A stretch of 64,000 nucleotides of DNA, taken from contig NZ_CACVAD010000011.1 of the NCBI RefSeq assembly GCF_902726545.1, positions 39,293 through 103,292 on the forward strand. Reading direction: 5' to 3'. The translations under genes were made by a program, and so were the position numbers. Shown here one piece after another: positions 1-9,117 of the stretch (position 1 is its first letter; the number at the start of each line of letters is the position of its first letter). The DNA is from Yersinia artesiana. GTDB lineage: Bacteria; Pseudomonadota; Gammaproteobacteria; Enterobacterales; Enterobacteriaceae. The notes beneath the pieces were generated by a model. The model had not been told where the DNA came from. It was given only the letters and a program-made list of their open reading frames with translations, and searched no databases.

Positions 1-19
1 CAGTTAACGATTTTTACGT

Positions 20-319
20 TTAGCTATTCTTCAGGTCATCGGCGACATTTTTGAGCAAGGCATCGGCAATTTTACCGGTGTCCATGGTCAGTTGGCCTGA
101 ACGGATCGCCTGTTTTAATGTTTCGACACGTTCTACATTGATGTCCTGACTGCCCGGTTGCATCAGTTTTGCCTGCGCATCACTCAATTTAACCTCAGTA
201 CCGCTTACCGGTGTTTTTGATTGAGCGGAAGGTTTACGCGTCTGTTGCGCAATATCACTGGTTTCCCGTGGCTGCACTTGTGTAACCGGTAATAGCGGCT
301 GAGTGCGATCAATACTCAT
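20..319 (-). CDS. flgM: Anti-sigma-28 factor FlgM
   Basis: A 99-residue protein that binds sigma-28 (FliA) until the hook-basal body is finished and FlgM is exported. The N-terminal half is polar and probably disordered (residues 1-45, rich in Gln, Thr, Ser and Pro). The C-terminal half has the FliA-binding helices, with [12 protein letters not shown] at about 43-54 and [15 protein letters not shown] at about 62-76, followed by the family-typical GKIADALL. The length matches enterobacterial FlgM (about 97 residues). It lies downstream of flgA on the same strand and has its own sigma-28 promoter at 436-462. flgN would be expected next but falls outside the window. Confidence 0.95.
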   Translation of the reverse strand: MSIDRTQPLLPVTQVQPRETSDIAQQTRKPSAQSKTPVSGTEVKLSDAQAKLMQPGSQDINVERVETLKQAIRSGQLTMDTGKIADALLKNVADDLKNS

Positions 320-435
320 GTTCTGTTGCTCCCTTTATAGCGGGATTGACGTTTATCGACCCGCGAGACTTTTATCTTTCAGTAAAAGAATGGCGGGATT
401 GTCACTTTTTACCCGCAAATAACTGCATATAAGAG

Positions 436-462
436 TTATCGGCACAGGTTAAAAAAACTTTA
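436..462 (-). promoter_or_regulatory. Sigma-28 promoter of flgM
   Basis: Read on the minus strand this is TAAAGTTT, an 11-bp spacer, then GCCGATAA. That is an exact match to the enterobacterial FliA consensus. It lies between the flgA stop and the flgM start, about 117 bp upstream of flgM. It would give flgM class-3 expression in addition to readthrough from flgA. Confidence 0.92.
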
Positions 463-466
463 ATAA

Positions 467-1147
467 CTATAACAGAATACGTACGGTGCCATCGTCGGCC
501 ACAGTGCCACTGACGATTTGGCCTGATGCCATGCGCACACGTACATTATCTTGAATAGCCGCATTATTCATTGCTTTACCGTTACTATTAACATTAAACC
601 CTTCACCTTGTGCCAAGACCTGCACATCTTGCCCAGCTTTGACTATCCACAGGCGGCGCAACATATTGCGTGTCAGCGGCTGGCCGGCATTGATTTGCCG
701 TAAACTGACTGCACCTTGAGCAAAATTGGGTTCCAATAACGCGCCGGGAGGCAGGGTATCGAGCCGACCTTTTTTCATGTCGATATCTTGTGGTGTGATT
801 TTTGCACCTGCGGCCAGTTGACGGGCAGCCACGGCATAATGACCACTGACCTGTACTTGCGTCTGAATAAAACGCCGCACGCCATCACAACGTACTGACA
901 GACTGATATTGCCCCATGGGCGGGCATTAGCCGGTAGCGTGATTTCCGGCATATCACATTGTGGCCACTGGTTCTGCGGGGTTTTAATCACCACGTTAAC
1001 CTGGCTCTCTTTATCCGGATAGTGCTGTTGGAAGAATTGATTCACCTGCGCTGATAAATCTGCCGCCATCGCCTGATGAGTGGCGGCTTGACTTAGCAAC
1101 AGCACCCCCAATGCACATGTTATGACGCCATTTCTGTTCATTGCCAT
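467..1147 (-). CDS. flgA: P-ring assembly chaperone FlgA
   Basis: Periplasmic chaperone for assembly of the FlgI P ring. A Sec signal peptide is visible (hydrophobic stretch ALGVLLLSQAAT, then an Ala-X-Ala-type site near residue 30). A C-terminal SAF/ChapFlgA domain follows, with AARQLAAGAKITPQDIDMKKGRLD at about 108-131 (the SAF entry) and the conserved C-terminal segment GQIVSGTVADDGTVRI. The start is placed at the ATG at 1147, preceded by AGAGAGG; an in-frame TTG lies just before it and a second ATG at 1141. The product of about 226 residues is close to the usual 219. It is transcribed divergently from flgB. Confidence 0.94.
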   Translation of the reverse strand: MAMNRNGVITCALGVLLLSQAATHQAMAADLSAQVNQFFQQHYPDKESQVNVVIKTPQNQWPQCDMPEITLPANARPWGNISLSVRCDGVRRFIQTQVQVSGHYAVAARQLAAGAKITPQDIDMKKGRLDTLPPGALLEPNFAQGAVSLRQINAGQPLTRNMLRRLWIVKAGQDVQVLAQGEGFNVNSNGKAMNNAAIQDNVRVRMASGQIVSGTVADDGTVRILL

Positions 1148-1246
1148 CAATCCTCTCTTCGTTTACACAACCCGGTAACGCCAGGGGCTGTCTTTTCACA
1201 CACTGCTGCCCTCTTGCACACTAGTGTACCTGTACCTCGCTGAGGT

Positions 1247-1289
1247 TAAGGGAACAAATAGCAACGCATTTTGCCCTTATTCTGACGAT
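1247..1289. promoter_or_regulatory. Candidate FlhD4C2 box, flgA/flgB divergent promoter
   Basis: An imperfect inverted repeat with AACAAATAGC on the left (ending at 1262) and TTATTCTGAC on the right (from 1277), about 14 bp apart. The same arrangement is seen upstream of fliA and fliL in this window and resembles the FlhD4C2 recognition half-sites of class-2 flagellar promoters. Location in the flgA-flgB divergent gap supports the call; binding is inferred. Confidence 0.5.
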
Positions 1290-1348
1290 AGGCTTCCCTG
1301 TACGGCGTTTATGCTGTCGACTCCAAATTCTAACCTTGCGGGGGGACT

Positions 1349-1762
1349 ATGCTCGACAAACTGGACGGTGCTCTGCGTTTTCAACAAGAGGCGCTTAATT
1401 TGCGTGCGCAACGACAGGAGATCCTGTCGTCCAATATTGCTAATGCGGATACACCCGGCTTTCAGGCGCGTGATATTGATTTCTCCAGCCAACTGAAAAA
1501 AGTGATGGAGCAAGGACGTGCCAGCGGTACCGGGGTGTCGCTCAGTTTGACGTCAGCCCGTCATATCCCGGCAAGTACAGTTCAGCCACCTGACCTGGAC
1601 TTATTATTCCGTGTCCCGGATCAGCCATCAATGGATGGTAACACGGTGGATATGGACCGTGAACGTACCAATTTTGCCGATAATAGCCTGAAATATCAGA
1701 CCGATTTGACCGTTCTTGGCGGTCAGATTAAAGGGATGATGTCAGTGTTACAACAAGGATAA
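1349..1762 (+). CDS. flgB: Flagellar basal-body rod protein FlgB
   Basis: Proximal rod subunit, 137 residues (E. coli FlgB 138). The N-terminal flagellar-rod signature is clear: [28 protein letters not shown], residues 17-45. The C-terminal helix ([23 protein letters not shown]) is the usual coiled end of rod proteins. It is the first gene of the flgBCDEFGHIJ run and is separated from flgC by 5 bp. It starts at an ATG after a GGGGGGAC leader. FlhDC control is likely from the box at 1247-1289. Confidence 0.97.
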   Translation: MLDKLDGALRFQQEALNLRAQRQEILSSNIANADTPGFQARDIDFSSQLKKVMEQGRASGTGVSLSLTSARHIPASTVQPPDLDLLFRVPDQPSMDGNTVDMDRERTNFADNSLKYQTDLTVLGGQIKGMMSVLQQG

Positions 1763-1767
1763 GACGG

Positions 1768-2172
1768 ATGTCTTTACTGAATATTTTTGATATTGCCGGT
1801 TCAGCATTATCAGCCCAGTCGCAGCGACTGAACGTGAGCGCCAGTAACATGGCGAACGCCGACAGCGTAACCGGCCCGGATGGTCAACCTTACCGCGCCA
1901 AGCAAGTGGTATTTCAGGTAGCGGCTCAACCGGGGCAAGAAACGGGCGGCGTGCGTGTGGCTCAGATAATCGATGATCCGGCACCGGATCGTTTGGTTTT
2001 TCAACCCGGCAACCCGCTGGCTGATGCCAAGGGATATGTTCGTATGCCAAACGTTGATGTGACCGGCGAGATGGTGAACACCATTTCAGCTTCACGCAGC
2101 TATCAAGCCAACGTTGAAGTATTGAATACGACCAAATCCTTGATGCTCAAAACGCTGACACTGGGTCAATAA
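1768..2172 (+). CDS. flgC: Flagellar basal-body rod protein FlgC
   Basis: Proximal rod subunit of 134 residues, the same length as E. coli FlgC. It has the rod-family N terminus ([27 protein letters not shown]) and the C-terminal motif [41 protein letters not shown] that polymerising axial proteins use to pack in the rod. It follows flgB with a 5-bp gap and precedes flgD by 15 bp, so it is translated from the same message. Confidence 0.97.
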   Translation: MSLLNIFDIAGSALSAQSQRLNVSASNMANADSVTGPDGQPYRAKQVVFQVAAQPGQETGGVRVAQIIDDPAPDRLVFQPGNPLADAKGYVRMPNVDVTGEMVNTISASRSYQANVEVLNTTKSLMLKTLTLGQ

Positions 2173-2187
2173 CAGGAGCCCGCATAA

Positions 2188-2874
2188 ATGGCCATTACCA
2201 ATTCCCTGACCGATAGCGATTACGGTATCACCAGCACCACCGGTACCAGTTCGACCACCGGCAGCACCAGTCAGGATCTGCAAAACAGCTTTCTGACCTT
2301 ACTGGTGGCGCAGTTAAAAAATCAGGACCCGACCAACCCAATGCAAAACAACGAGTTGACTACGCAATTAGCGCAGATCAACACCGTGAGCGGCATTGAA
2401 AAGTTGAATACCACGTTGGGTTCTATTTCCGGCCAAATTGATAGCAGCCAATCCCTGCAAGCCAGCAGCCTGATTGGTCGCGGTGTGATGGTGCCGGGAA
2501 CCAATGTGTTGGCCGGCAGCAAAGATGGCGTTGTGACGACCACACCATTTGGTGTTGAGCTGGAGCGTGCCGCAGACAAAGTGACTGCCACTATCACCGA
2601 TAGCAATGGTTTGGCGGTACGTACCATTGAGATTGGTGGCCTGACGGCGGGCGTACATGCCTTTACCTGGGATGGTTCGCTGGAAGCGGGCGGCAATGCA
2701 CCGGATGGCGCTTATACCGTCACTATCAGTGCCACCAATGGGGGGGCACAAGTGGTTGCCACACCATTGAGCTATGCCATTGTCAACGGTGTCACCCGTG
2801 GTAGTGATGGTTCTAAATTGGATCTCGGTCTGGCAGGCACTATCACCATGGATAAGGTTCGTCAGATTCTATAA
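2188..2874 (+). CDS. flgD: Hook-cap protein FlgD
   Basis: Scaffold that caps the growing hook and is lost when the hook is complete. The 228 residues match family size. The N-terminal FlgD domain contains LQNSFLTLLVAQLKNQDPTNPMQNNELTTQLAQINTVSGIEKLN (about 30-73). It is followed by the Tudor/FnIII-like C-terminal part with FTWDGSLEAGGNAPDGAYTVTI, the FLIG-type beta repeat. The N terminus is low-complexity Ser/Thr/Gly. A 145-bp gap with a hairpin separates it from flgE, longer than other gaps in the operon. Confidence 0.97.
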   Translation: MAITNSLTDSDYGITSTTGTSSTTGSTSQDLQNSFLTLLVAQLKNQDPTNPMQNNELTTQLAQINTVSGIEKLNTTLGSISGQIDSSQSLQASSLIGRGVMVPGTNVLAGSKDGVVTTTPFGVELERAADKVTATITDSNGLAVRTIEIGGLTAGVHAFTWDGSLEAGGNAPDGAYTVTISATNGGAQVVATPLSYAIVNGVTRGSDGSKLDLGLAGTITMDKVRQIL

Positions 2875-2912
2875 CGCACTTATTTGACCGAAGCAGTAGC
2901 CAAAAACATTAC

Positions 2913-2949
2913 GGTGAACCAATGATTCGAACTGATTCACCATCATTTT
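2913..2949 (+). terminator. Hairpin in the flgD-flgE gap, possible attenuator
   Basis: GGTGAA (2913-2918) pairs with TTCACC (2936-2941), followed by ATCATTTTT. The 6-bp stem with a 17-nt loop is weak for an intrinsic terminator. It may simply lower expression of flgD relative to flgE, or stabilise a processed 3' end. Confidence 0.3.
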
Positions 2950-3019
2950 TAAAAGTAGCGTTTGATATGTCATCAATGCTTAAGGTCTTTCACGGACCCC
3001 GAATCTAACGGAGAAGAAA

Positions 3020-4279
3020 ATGGGCTTTTCTCAAGCAGTCAGCGGTTTGAACGCAGCGTCCAGTAACCTGGATGTGATCGGTAACAACATCGCCAACTCG
3101 GCGACGTCAGGTTTTAAAGCCGGCTCAGTTTCTTTTGCCGATATGTTTGCCGGCTCTCAGACCGGGATGGGCGTTAAAGTCGCAGGGATTACTCAGGACT
3201 TTAACGACGGTACCACCACCACCACTAACCGCCGTCTGGATCTGGCTATCAGTCAAAGTGGTTTCTTCCGTATGCAAGACAGCAGCGGTGGTGTGTTATA
3301 TGCCCGTAACGGTCAGTTTAAACTGGATGAGAACCGCAATATCGTCAATATGCAGGGCCTGAGCCTGACCGGCTACCCGGCGACCGGTACCCCGCCGACT
3401 GTACAGCAAGGGGCGAACCCGGTAGCGCTGTCTGTTCCGCAGGATATGATCCCGGCCAAGGCAACAACCTCAGGCACCATGGTGGCTAACCTGACCTCAA
3501 CCCATGATGTTATTCCTGATACCACCAATTTTGATGCCACCAAACCTGACACCTACAGTTTCGTCAATAACATGACCACCTTCGATAGCTTGGGTAACCG
3601 CCATGAAATCAATGTGTTCTATGTTAAACGTTCTGAAAGCACCACGGCGGGCAACTCCTGGGATGTGTACACCCTCGATAGCAGCGCTAACCCGGCACAA
3701 ACTGCGGAGAAACGCGGTTCCATGACGTTTGATACCAACGGCGCACTGCAAAGTGTTACCAATGGTACGAACGCTGCCAGTACCACTGACTTCACCTTGA
3801 CTATCCCAATGGGTGTGGTTAACGGTGCACCAGAACAGACTTTCACGCTGAGTGTGGCGGGCAGCAAGCAGCAAAATACCGGTACAGATAGCATCGTGAC
3901 CCAAAACCAGACTGGCTACGCTGCGGGTGAATTCACCGGCTTCCAGATTAATAACGACGGCTCGGTAGTTGGTACTTATTCCAACTCGCAGACTCAATTG
4001 CTCGGTCAAATCGTGATGGTCAACTTCGCTAACCCTGAAGGTTTGTCATCCGAAGGCGATAACGTATGGAAAGAAACGCTTTCATCCGGTAACCCAATCC
4101 TTGGGACAGCGGGCAGCGGCGGTTTCGGAACCTTGACCAGCGGCGCACTGGAATCCTCTAACGTGGATTTGAGTAAAGAGCTGGTGAACATGATTGTGGC
4201 GCAGCGTAACTATCAGTCTAACGCGCAAACCATCAAAACCCAGGATCAGATCTTACAAACTCTGGTTAACCTGCGTTAA
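3020..4279 (+). CDS. flgE: Flagellar hook protein FlgE
   Basis: Main subunit of the flexible hook, 419 residues (slightly longer than the E. coli 402). It begins with the axial-protein signature FSQAVSGLNAASSNLDVIGNNIANSATSGFKAG. It ends with SSNVDLSKELVNMIVAQRNYQSNAQTIKTQDQILQTLVNLR, the D0 C-terminal helix. The central residues 150-350 form the variable outer domains, rich in Thr, Asn and Ser. A strong SD (ACGGAGAAG) precedes the ATG. It is the fourth gene of the rod/hook cluster. Confidence 0.97.
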   Translation: MGFSQAVSGLNAASSNLDVIGNNIANSATSGFKAGSVSFADMFAGSQTGMGVKVAGITQDFNDGTTTTTNRRLDLAISQSGFFRMQDSSGGVLYARNGQFKLDENRNIVNMQGLSLTGYPATGTPPTVQQGANPVALSVPQDMIPAKATTSGTMVANLTSTHDVIPDTTNFDATKPDTYSFVNNMTTFDSLGNRHEINVFYVKRSESTTAGNSWDVYTLDSSANPAQTAEKRGSMTFDTNGALQSVTNGTNAASTTDFTLTIPMGVVNGAPEQTFTLSVAGSKQQNTGTDSIVTQNQTGYAAGEFTGFQINNDGSVVGTYSNSQTQLLGQIVMVNFANPEGLSSEGDNVWKETLSSGNPILGTAGSGGFGTLTSGALESSNVDLSKELVNMIVAQRNYQSNAQTIKTQDQILQTLVNLR

Positions 4280-4300
4280 TCGAACTGACGGGACTCGCTC

Positions 4301-5056
4301 ATGGATCACGCAATATATACCGCAATGGGGGCTGCCCGGCAGTCACTCGAACTGCAAGCGGTTACCGCTAATAACCTGGCGAATGCCTCAACGCCGGGTT
4401 TTCGTGCGCAGTTGGCGGCGATGCGGGCTGTGCCTATTGATGGGCCAAGTATGGCCACTCGCACCATGGTCACAGCATCGACCCCCGGCGTAGATATCAG
4501 TCAGGGGACGATGAACTACAGCGGTCGTCCGTTGGATGTGGCCTTGCAGCAAGATGGTTATTTGGCGGTTCGACTGCCCGATGGCACCGAGGCTTATACC
4601 CGTAACGGGAATATTCAAGTTTCGGCTGATGGGCAAATGACGGTGCAGGGTTACCCGCTAATGGGTGACAACGGCCCGATCGAAGTGCCTCCTCAGGCGG
4701 CGGTCACTATTGCGGCTGATGGCACTATCTCGGCACTGAATGCCGGTGATTCGCCGAATACCATTGCTCAGCTTGGTCAGATTAAACGGGTCAGAGCAAC
4801 AGCAGGTGAAGTGATGCACGGTGATGACGGGTTATTTCATCTAACTCCTGCAACACAACAGGCGCGGGGTGCTCAGTTGGCGAATGACCCGCTTATCAAG
4901 ATTATGCCGGGCGTGCTGGAGGGCAGTAACGTGAAAGCGGTTGAAGCCATGGCTGACATGATTGCCAATGCCCGTGGTTTTGAAATGCAGATGAAAGTCA
5001 TCCACAGCGTGGATGAAAACGAACAGCGCGCTAATCAACTATTAGCCCTGAGCTAA
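4301..5056 (+). CDS. flgF: Proximal/distal rod protein FlgF
   Basis: Rod subunit of 251 residues, identical in length to E. coli FlgF. The N-terminal rod motif reads SLELQAVTANNLANASTPGFRAQLAAM. The hallmark central segment RPLDVALQQDGYLAVRLPDGTEAYTRNGNIQVSADGQ is shared with FlgG. The C terminus (GSNVKAVEAMADMIANARGFEMQMKVIHSVDENEQRANQLL) is the usual packing helix. It lies 21 bp after flgE and 26 bp before flgG. Confidence 0.97.
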   Translation: MDHAIYTAMGAARQSLELQAVTANNLANASTPGFRAQLAAMRAVPIDGPSMATRTMVTASTPGVDISQGTMNYSGRPLDVALQQDGYLAVRLPDGTEAYTRNGNIQVSADGQMTVQGYPLMGDNGPIEVPPQAAVTIAADGTISALNAGDSPNTIAQLGQIKRVRATAGEVMHGDDGLFHLTPATQQARGAQLANDPLIKIMPGVLEGSNVKAVEAMADMIANARGFEMQMKVIHSVDENEQRANQLLALS

Positions 5057-5082
5057 GCGCCTAGGCGCAGAGGAATAAACTG

Positions 5083-5865
5083 ATGATCCGATCACTCTGG
5101 ATTGCCAAAACCGGCCTGGATGCACAGCAGACCAATATGGATGTTATCGCCAACAACCTGGCGAACGTCAGCACCAATGGTTTTAAACGCCAGCGGGCGG
5201 TGTTTGAAGATTTGTTGTACCAAACCATGCGTCAACCGGGAGCGCAATCTTCCGAGCAGACCACCTTGCCATCGGGTTTGCAGATTGGTACCGGTGTTCG
5301 TCCGGTAGCCACTGAGCGTTTACACAGTCAGGGTAACCTGTCTAAAACCGATAACAGCAAAGATATCGCTATTAAAGGTGAGGGGTTCTTTCAGGTGCAA
5401 ATGCCTGATGGCACCAATGCCTATACCCGCGATGGGTCTTTTCAGGTTGACCAAAATGGTCAGTTGGTGACATCGGGTGGTTTTCAGGTGCAACCGGCTA
5501 TCACCATTCCGGCTAATGCGCTAAGCATGACGGTTGGGCGCGACGGTATCGTTAGCGTCACCTTGCCGGGGCAAACTGCTACTCAGCAAGTTGGGCAACT
5601 GACACTGACGACCTTCATCAATAACAGTGGCCTGGAAAGTGTCGGCGAGAACCTGTATCAGGAAACCGCCAGTTCCGGTGCCCCGAATGAAACTACACCG
5701 GGTCTGAACGGCGGCGGCTTGTTGTATCAGGGGTATGTTGAAACGTCTAACGTCAATGTGGCGGAAGAGTTGGTCAACATGATCCAGACGCAACGCGCCT
5801 ATGAAATCAACAGTAAAGCGGTTTCAACGTCAGATCAGATGTTGCAAAAACTGACACAGCTGTAA
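5083..5865 (+). CDS. flgG: Distal rod protein FlgG
   Basis: Distal rod subunit, 260 residues as in E. coli. It has the N-terminal rod motif [36 protein letters not shown], including the FlgG-specific extension that stiffens the distal rod relative to the hook. The [32 protein letters not shown] core and the C-terminal [38 protein letters not shown] follow. It has an AGAGGA SD and is part of the flgB-J unit. Confidence 0.98.
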   Translation: MIRSLWIAKTGLDAQQTNMDVIANNLANVSTNGFKRQRAVFEDLLYQTMRQPGAQSSEQTTLPSGLQIGTGVRPVATERLHSQGNLSKTDNSKDIAIKGEGFFQVQMPDGTNAYTRDGSFQVDQNGQLVTSGGFQVQPAITIPANALSMTVGRDGIVSVTLPGQTATQQVGQLTLTTFINNSGLESVGENLYQETASSGAPNETTPGLNGGGLLYQGYVETSNVNVAEELVNMIQTQRAYEINSKAVSTSDQMLQKLTQL

Positions 5866-5956
5866 ATCCGCTCTCGGGGGGCAATGATGCCCCCTGATTG
5901 CCGCAGAATGGCTGATCTTGCCAGCCGCCAACAGGTTACAGGACAGATAATCAGAG

Positions 5957-6673
5957 ATGGATAGAAAGCCGCTGCGTAAACTCGCTGAGTTGAGATGGGT
6001 GGGTGCGCCGTTGATGGCGACGCTGCTACTCAATGGCTGCGCGTATATTCCGCACAAATCACTGGTAGATGGCTCGACGTCTGCCCAGCCAGCACCTGCC
6101 AGTGCGCCACTGCCGAATGGCTCTATTTTTCAGGCTGCCCAGCCGATGAACTATGGCTATCAGCCACTGTTCGAAGACCGTCGCCCACGTAATGTCGGTG
6201 ACACGCTGACCATTACTTTGCAGGAAAATGTCAGTGCCAGCAAAAGCTCCTCAGCGAATGCGAGCCGTAATGGTTCCAGCAAATTTGGCGTCGCGACTGC
6301 TCCGCGTTATCTCGACGGCTTACTGGGTAATGCGCGTGCGGATATGGATATTTCTGGTGATAGCACCTTTGGTGGCAAGGGTGGGGCCAATGCGAATAAC
6401 ACCTTCAGTGGCACCATCACGGTGACCGTTGATCAAGTTTTGGCTAACGGTAACTTGCATGTAGTGGGCGAGAAGCAGATAGCCATTAATCAGGGCACCG
6501 AATTCATTCGCTTCTCTGGGGTCGTCAACCCACGCACCATCAGTGGCAGCAATACCGTGACCTCAACTCAGGTCGCTGATGCGCGCATTGAGTATGTGGG
6601 CAATGGTTATATCAATGAAGCGCAAACCATGGGCTGGTTGCAGCGGTTCTTCCTTAATGTTTCGCCATACTAA
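5957..6673 (+). CDS. flgH: L-ring lipoprotein FlgH
   Basis: Outer-membrane L-ring subunit, 238 residues. A lipobox LNGC places the acylated Cys at residue 28, followed by AYIP as in other FlgH proteins. The n-region is unusually long and basic, but a shorter start (ATG at 6014) would leave too little signal peptide. Conserved segments are [29 protein letters not shown] and the C-terminal [50 protein letters not shown]. The 91-bp flgG-flgH gap holds no obvious signal. Confidence 0.96.
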   Translation: MDRKPLRKLAELRWVGAPLMATLLLNGCAYIPHKSLVDGSTSAQPAPASAPLPNGSIFQAAQPMNYGYQPLFEDRRPRNVGDTLTITLQENVSASKSSSANASRNGSSKFGVATAPRYLDGLLGNARADMDISGDSTFGGKGGANANNTFSGTITVTVDQVLANGNLHVVGEKQIAINQGTEFIRFSGVVNPRTISGSNTVTSTQVADARIEYVGNGYINEAQTMGWLQRFFLNVSPY

Positions 6674-6684
6674 GAGGCCCATTG

Positions 6685-7806
6685 ATGCGTAAACAGTCAC
6701 TTATCACTCAATTTATTATGCAGCTTGTTGTGCTGTTCACGCTGGTGTCATTACCGGCGTCAGCCGAGCGTATCCGCGATTTGGTGACCGTTCAGGGCGT
6801 ACGCGATAACGCATTAATTGGTTATGGTCTGGTGGTCGGTTTAGATGGTTCCGGTGACCAAACCATGCAAACACCGTTTACCACGCAAAGCCTGAGTAAC
6901 ATGTTGTCCCAATTGGGGATTACCGTGCCACCGGGCACCAATATGCAGCTCAAAAACGTGGCCGCAGTGATGGTTACCGCTAAGTTACCGGCGTTTTCCC
7001 GCGCCGGGCAAACCATTGATGTGGTGGTGTCATCAATGGGGAATGCCAAAAGTATTCGTGGCGGTACGCTGCTGATGACCCCACTAAAAGGGGTCGATAA
7101 TCAGGTTTATGCTCTGGCGCAAGGTAACGTATTAGTGGGCGGGGCGGGTGCTTCTTCTGGTGGTAGCAGTGTTCAGGTCAACCAATTGACGGGTGGGCGT
7201 ATCAGCAATGGTGCAACTATTGAACGCGAACTGCCGACCACCTTTGGCACCGATGGGGTGATTAATCTGCAATTGAATAATGAAGATTTCACCATGGCGC
7301 AACAGGTCAGTGATGCTATCAACCGCCAGCGTGGTTTCGGTTCTGCCTCCGCCATCGACGCCCGAACTATTCAGGTTTTAGTCCCGCGCGGTAACAGTTC
7401 GCAAGTGCGTTTCCTGGCCGATATCCAGAATATTCCGGTCAATGTTGATGCAGGCGACGCCAAGGTGATTATCAACTCACGTACTGGTTCGGTGGTGATG
7501 AACCGTAATGTGGTGCTGGATTCCTGTGCTGTGGCCCAAGGGAACTTGTCGGTGGTGGTGGATAAACAAAACACTGTTAGTCAGCCTGATACACCTTTCG
7601 GTGGTGGTCAGACGGTCGTCACTCCGAATACTCAGATTTCCGTGCAGCAACAAGGCGGCGTATTGCAGCGCGTTAATGCCAGCCCGAATCTGAATAATGT
7701 GGTACGCGCCTTGAACTCACTGGGGGCCACACCGATTGATTTGATGTCTATCTTGCAGGCGATGCAAAGTGCTGGCTGCTTACGGGCTAAATTGGAAATT
7801 ATCTAA
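6685..7806 (+). CDS. flgI: P-ring protein FlgI
   Basis: Periplasmic P-ring subunit. Starting at the ATG at 6685 rather than the upstream in-frame TTG at 6682, the product is 373 residues. It has a Sec signal peptide ending [12 protein letters not shown]. Signatures include [25 protein letters not shown] and [25 protein letters not shown]. The conserved C terminus [38 protein letters not shown] is present, with one of two Cys that may form the stabilising disulfide. The stop overlaps the flgJ start (TAATG), so the two are probably coupled. Confidence 0.97.
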   Translation: MRKQSLITQFIMQLVVLFTLVSLPASAERIRDLVTVQGVRDNALIGYGLVVGLDGSGDQTMQTPFTTQSLSNMLSQLGITVPPGTNMQLKNVAAVMVTAKLPAFSRAGQTIDVVVSSMGNAKSIRGGTLLMTPLKGVDNQVYALAQGNVLVGGAGASSGGSSVQVNQLTGGRISNGATIERELPTTFGTDGVINLQLNNEDFTMAQQVSDAINRQRGFGSASAIDARTIQVLVPRGNSSQVRFLADIQNIPVNVDAGDAKVIINSRTGSVVMNRNVVLDSCAVAQGNLSVVVDKQNTVSQPDTPFGGGQTVVTPNTQISVQQQGGVLQRVNASPNLNNVVRALNSLGATPIDLMSILQAMQSAGCLRAKLEII

Positions 7807-8768
7807 TGAGCGATTTAATGGCAATGCCCGGCAGCGCCAATGAAATGTTCGGGGCGGCTTATGATACCCAATCACTGAACAGCTTAAAACGTGACGCGGC
7901 GAGAGATCCCGATGGCAACCTGAAGCAGGTTGCCCAGCAGGTGGAGGGGATGTTTGTGCAGATGATGCTGAAAAGCATGCGCTCCGCCTTGCCGCAAGAT
8001 GGTGTGATGAACAGTGATCAAACCCGGCTCTATACCTCAATGTATGACCAACAGATTGCCCAGCAAATGTCGGTCAAGGGGTTAGGGCTGGCGGATATGA
8101 TGGTGGAGCAGCTTTCAGGGACAACATCACCGAGTGAAACTGCCGGTACAGTGCCAATGATGCTGGATAACGAAGTTCTGCAAACTCTGCCAGCGCAAGC
8201 ATTGGAGCAAATGGTGCGTCGGGCAATGCCGACACCACCGGCCAACAATTCAGCGTCATTGCCACAAAGCACCGGTAATTTTGTCGCGCGCATGTCGATT
8301 CCGGCACAAATTGCCAGCCAACAGAGTGGTATTCCGCATCAGCTTATTATGGCGCAGGCCGCGTTGGAATCTGGTTGGGGGCAACGTGAGATCCCAACGG
8401 CTGATGGTAAGAGCAGCTACAACGTCTTTGGTATTAAAGCAGGCAGCAACTGGGATGGCCCGGTCAGTGAAATCACCACCACGGAATATGAGCAAGGTGT
8501 GGCGAAGAAAACCAAAGCTCGCTTCCGGGTTTATGGCTCCTACGTCGAGGCTGTCAGTGATTATGTCAAATTGCTGACTCAAAATCCGCGCTACGCCAAT
8601 GTCGCTGCCGCCCAAAGCCCTGAACAAGGCGCGCATGCTCTGCAACGTGCCGGTTATGCGACTGACCCGCAATATGCCCAAAAATTAGTGAGTGTCATTC
8701 AGCAAATGAGGAATGCCGGTGAGCAGGCGGTAAAAGCCTACAGCAGCGATCTGAGCCAGTTGTTCTAA
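7806..8768 (+). CDS. flgJ: Rod cap and peptidoglycan hydrolase FlgJ
   Basis: Two-domain protein of 320 residues. The N-terminal rod-cap domain (about 1-110) contains LKQVAQQVEGMFVQMMLKSMRSALPQDG. The C-terminal beta-N-acetylglucosaminidase domain (about 165-315) has the glycosidase-73 signature MAQAALESGWGQREIP with the catalytic Glu, plus YNVFGIKAGSNWDGP and FRVYGSYVEAVSDYVKLL. It opens a hole in the wall for the rod. It is the last gene of the flgB-J run, and a palindromic repeat lies just after it. Confidence 0.97.
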   Translation: MSDLMAMPGSANEMFGAAYDTQSLNSLKRDAARDPDGNLKQVAQQVEGMFVQMMLKSMRSALPQDGVMNSDQTRLYTSMYDQQIAQQMSVKGLGLADMMVEQLSGTTSPSETAGTVPMMLDNEVLQTLPAQALEQMVRRAMPTPPANNSASLPQSTGNFVARMSIPAQIASQQSGIPHQLIMAQAALESGWGQREIPTADGKSSYNVFGIKAGSNWDGPVSEITTTEYEQGVAKKTKARFRVYGSYVEAVSDYVKLLTQNPRYANVAAAQSPEQGAHALQRAGYATDPQYAQKLVSVIQQMRNAGEQAVKAYSSDLSQLF

Positions 8769-8825
8769 TAGGCAATTTTACTTGGCATTTTGGGGTTGAG
8801 CAGTGTTTGGACTCCAATATCTATT

Positions 8826-8937
8826 GGTGAGGGGAGGATAGGCAGAAGAGTAAAGCGTCCGCGCCAGGGAGGGCGCGGCTCGAGCCCCCAGGGAAGGGTT
8901 TACGGCGTCTTTATGATCTGCCTGTCCTCACTGTAAC
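8826..8937 (+). repeat. Palindromic interspersed repeat, copy 1
   Basis: About 110 bp, nearly identical to 63876-63983. Outer arms resemble GTGAGGACAGGCAGA and its complement TCTGCCTGTCCTCAC. An internal GC-rich stem (CGCGCC paired with GGCGCG) is followed by the shared TCGAGCCCCCAGGGA block. It sits 58 bp after flgJ. With the sigma-28 promoter it accounts for the 349-bp flgJ-flgK gap. It could fold as RNA and act as a 3' end or mRNA-stability element. Confidence 0.8.
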
Positions 8938-8988
8938 GTGCGCGACTTTATTCATTGGTTTTACTGGCAATAACACCCATATTTTCAC

Positions 8989-9015
8989 TCAAGTTTTCCA
9001 AACTCGGGCCGATAC
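8989..9015 (+). promoter_or_regulatory. Sigma-28 promoter of flgKL
   Basis: TCAAGTTT, an exact 11-bp spacer, then GCCGATAC, differing from the FliA consensus by one base in each element. It ends about 100 bp before the flgK start, so flgKL can be expressed as class-3 genes independent of flgB-J. Confidence 0.88.
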
Positions 9016-9117
9016 TCTGAATAGGCTGTGCGGGGGCTTAGGTTTCCTCAGGCAGTATCCCCATATTAATAAATGCAGGTGTGCGATGTGAATCGCCTGC
9101 GGTAAAAGGATCTCTTC

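Noticed and set aside
1224..1496. Open frame overlapping the flgB start
   Set aside because: It overlaps flgB in another frame and runs through the candidate FlhDC box. Composition and lack of an SD fit a shadow frame.
6682..6684. TTG as the flgI start
   Set aside because: The ATG at the next codon is a better start and gives the usual signal peptide.
8826..8937. tRNA or structured RNA gene at the GC-rich repeat
   Set aside because: No tRNA cloverleaf or anticodon. A second near-identical copy shows it is an interspersed repeat.
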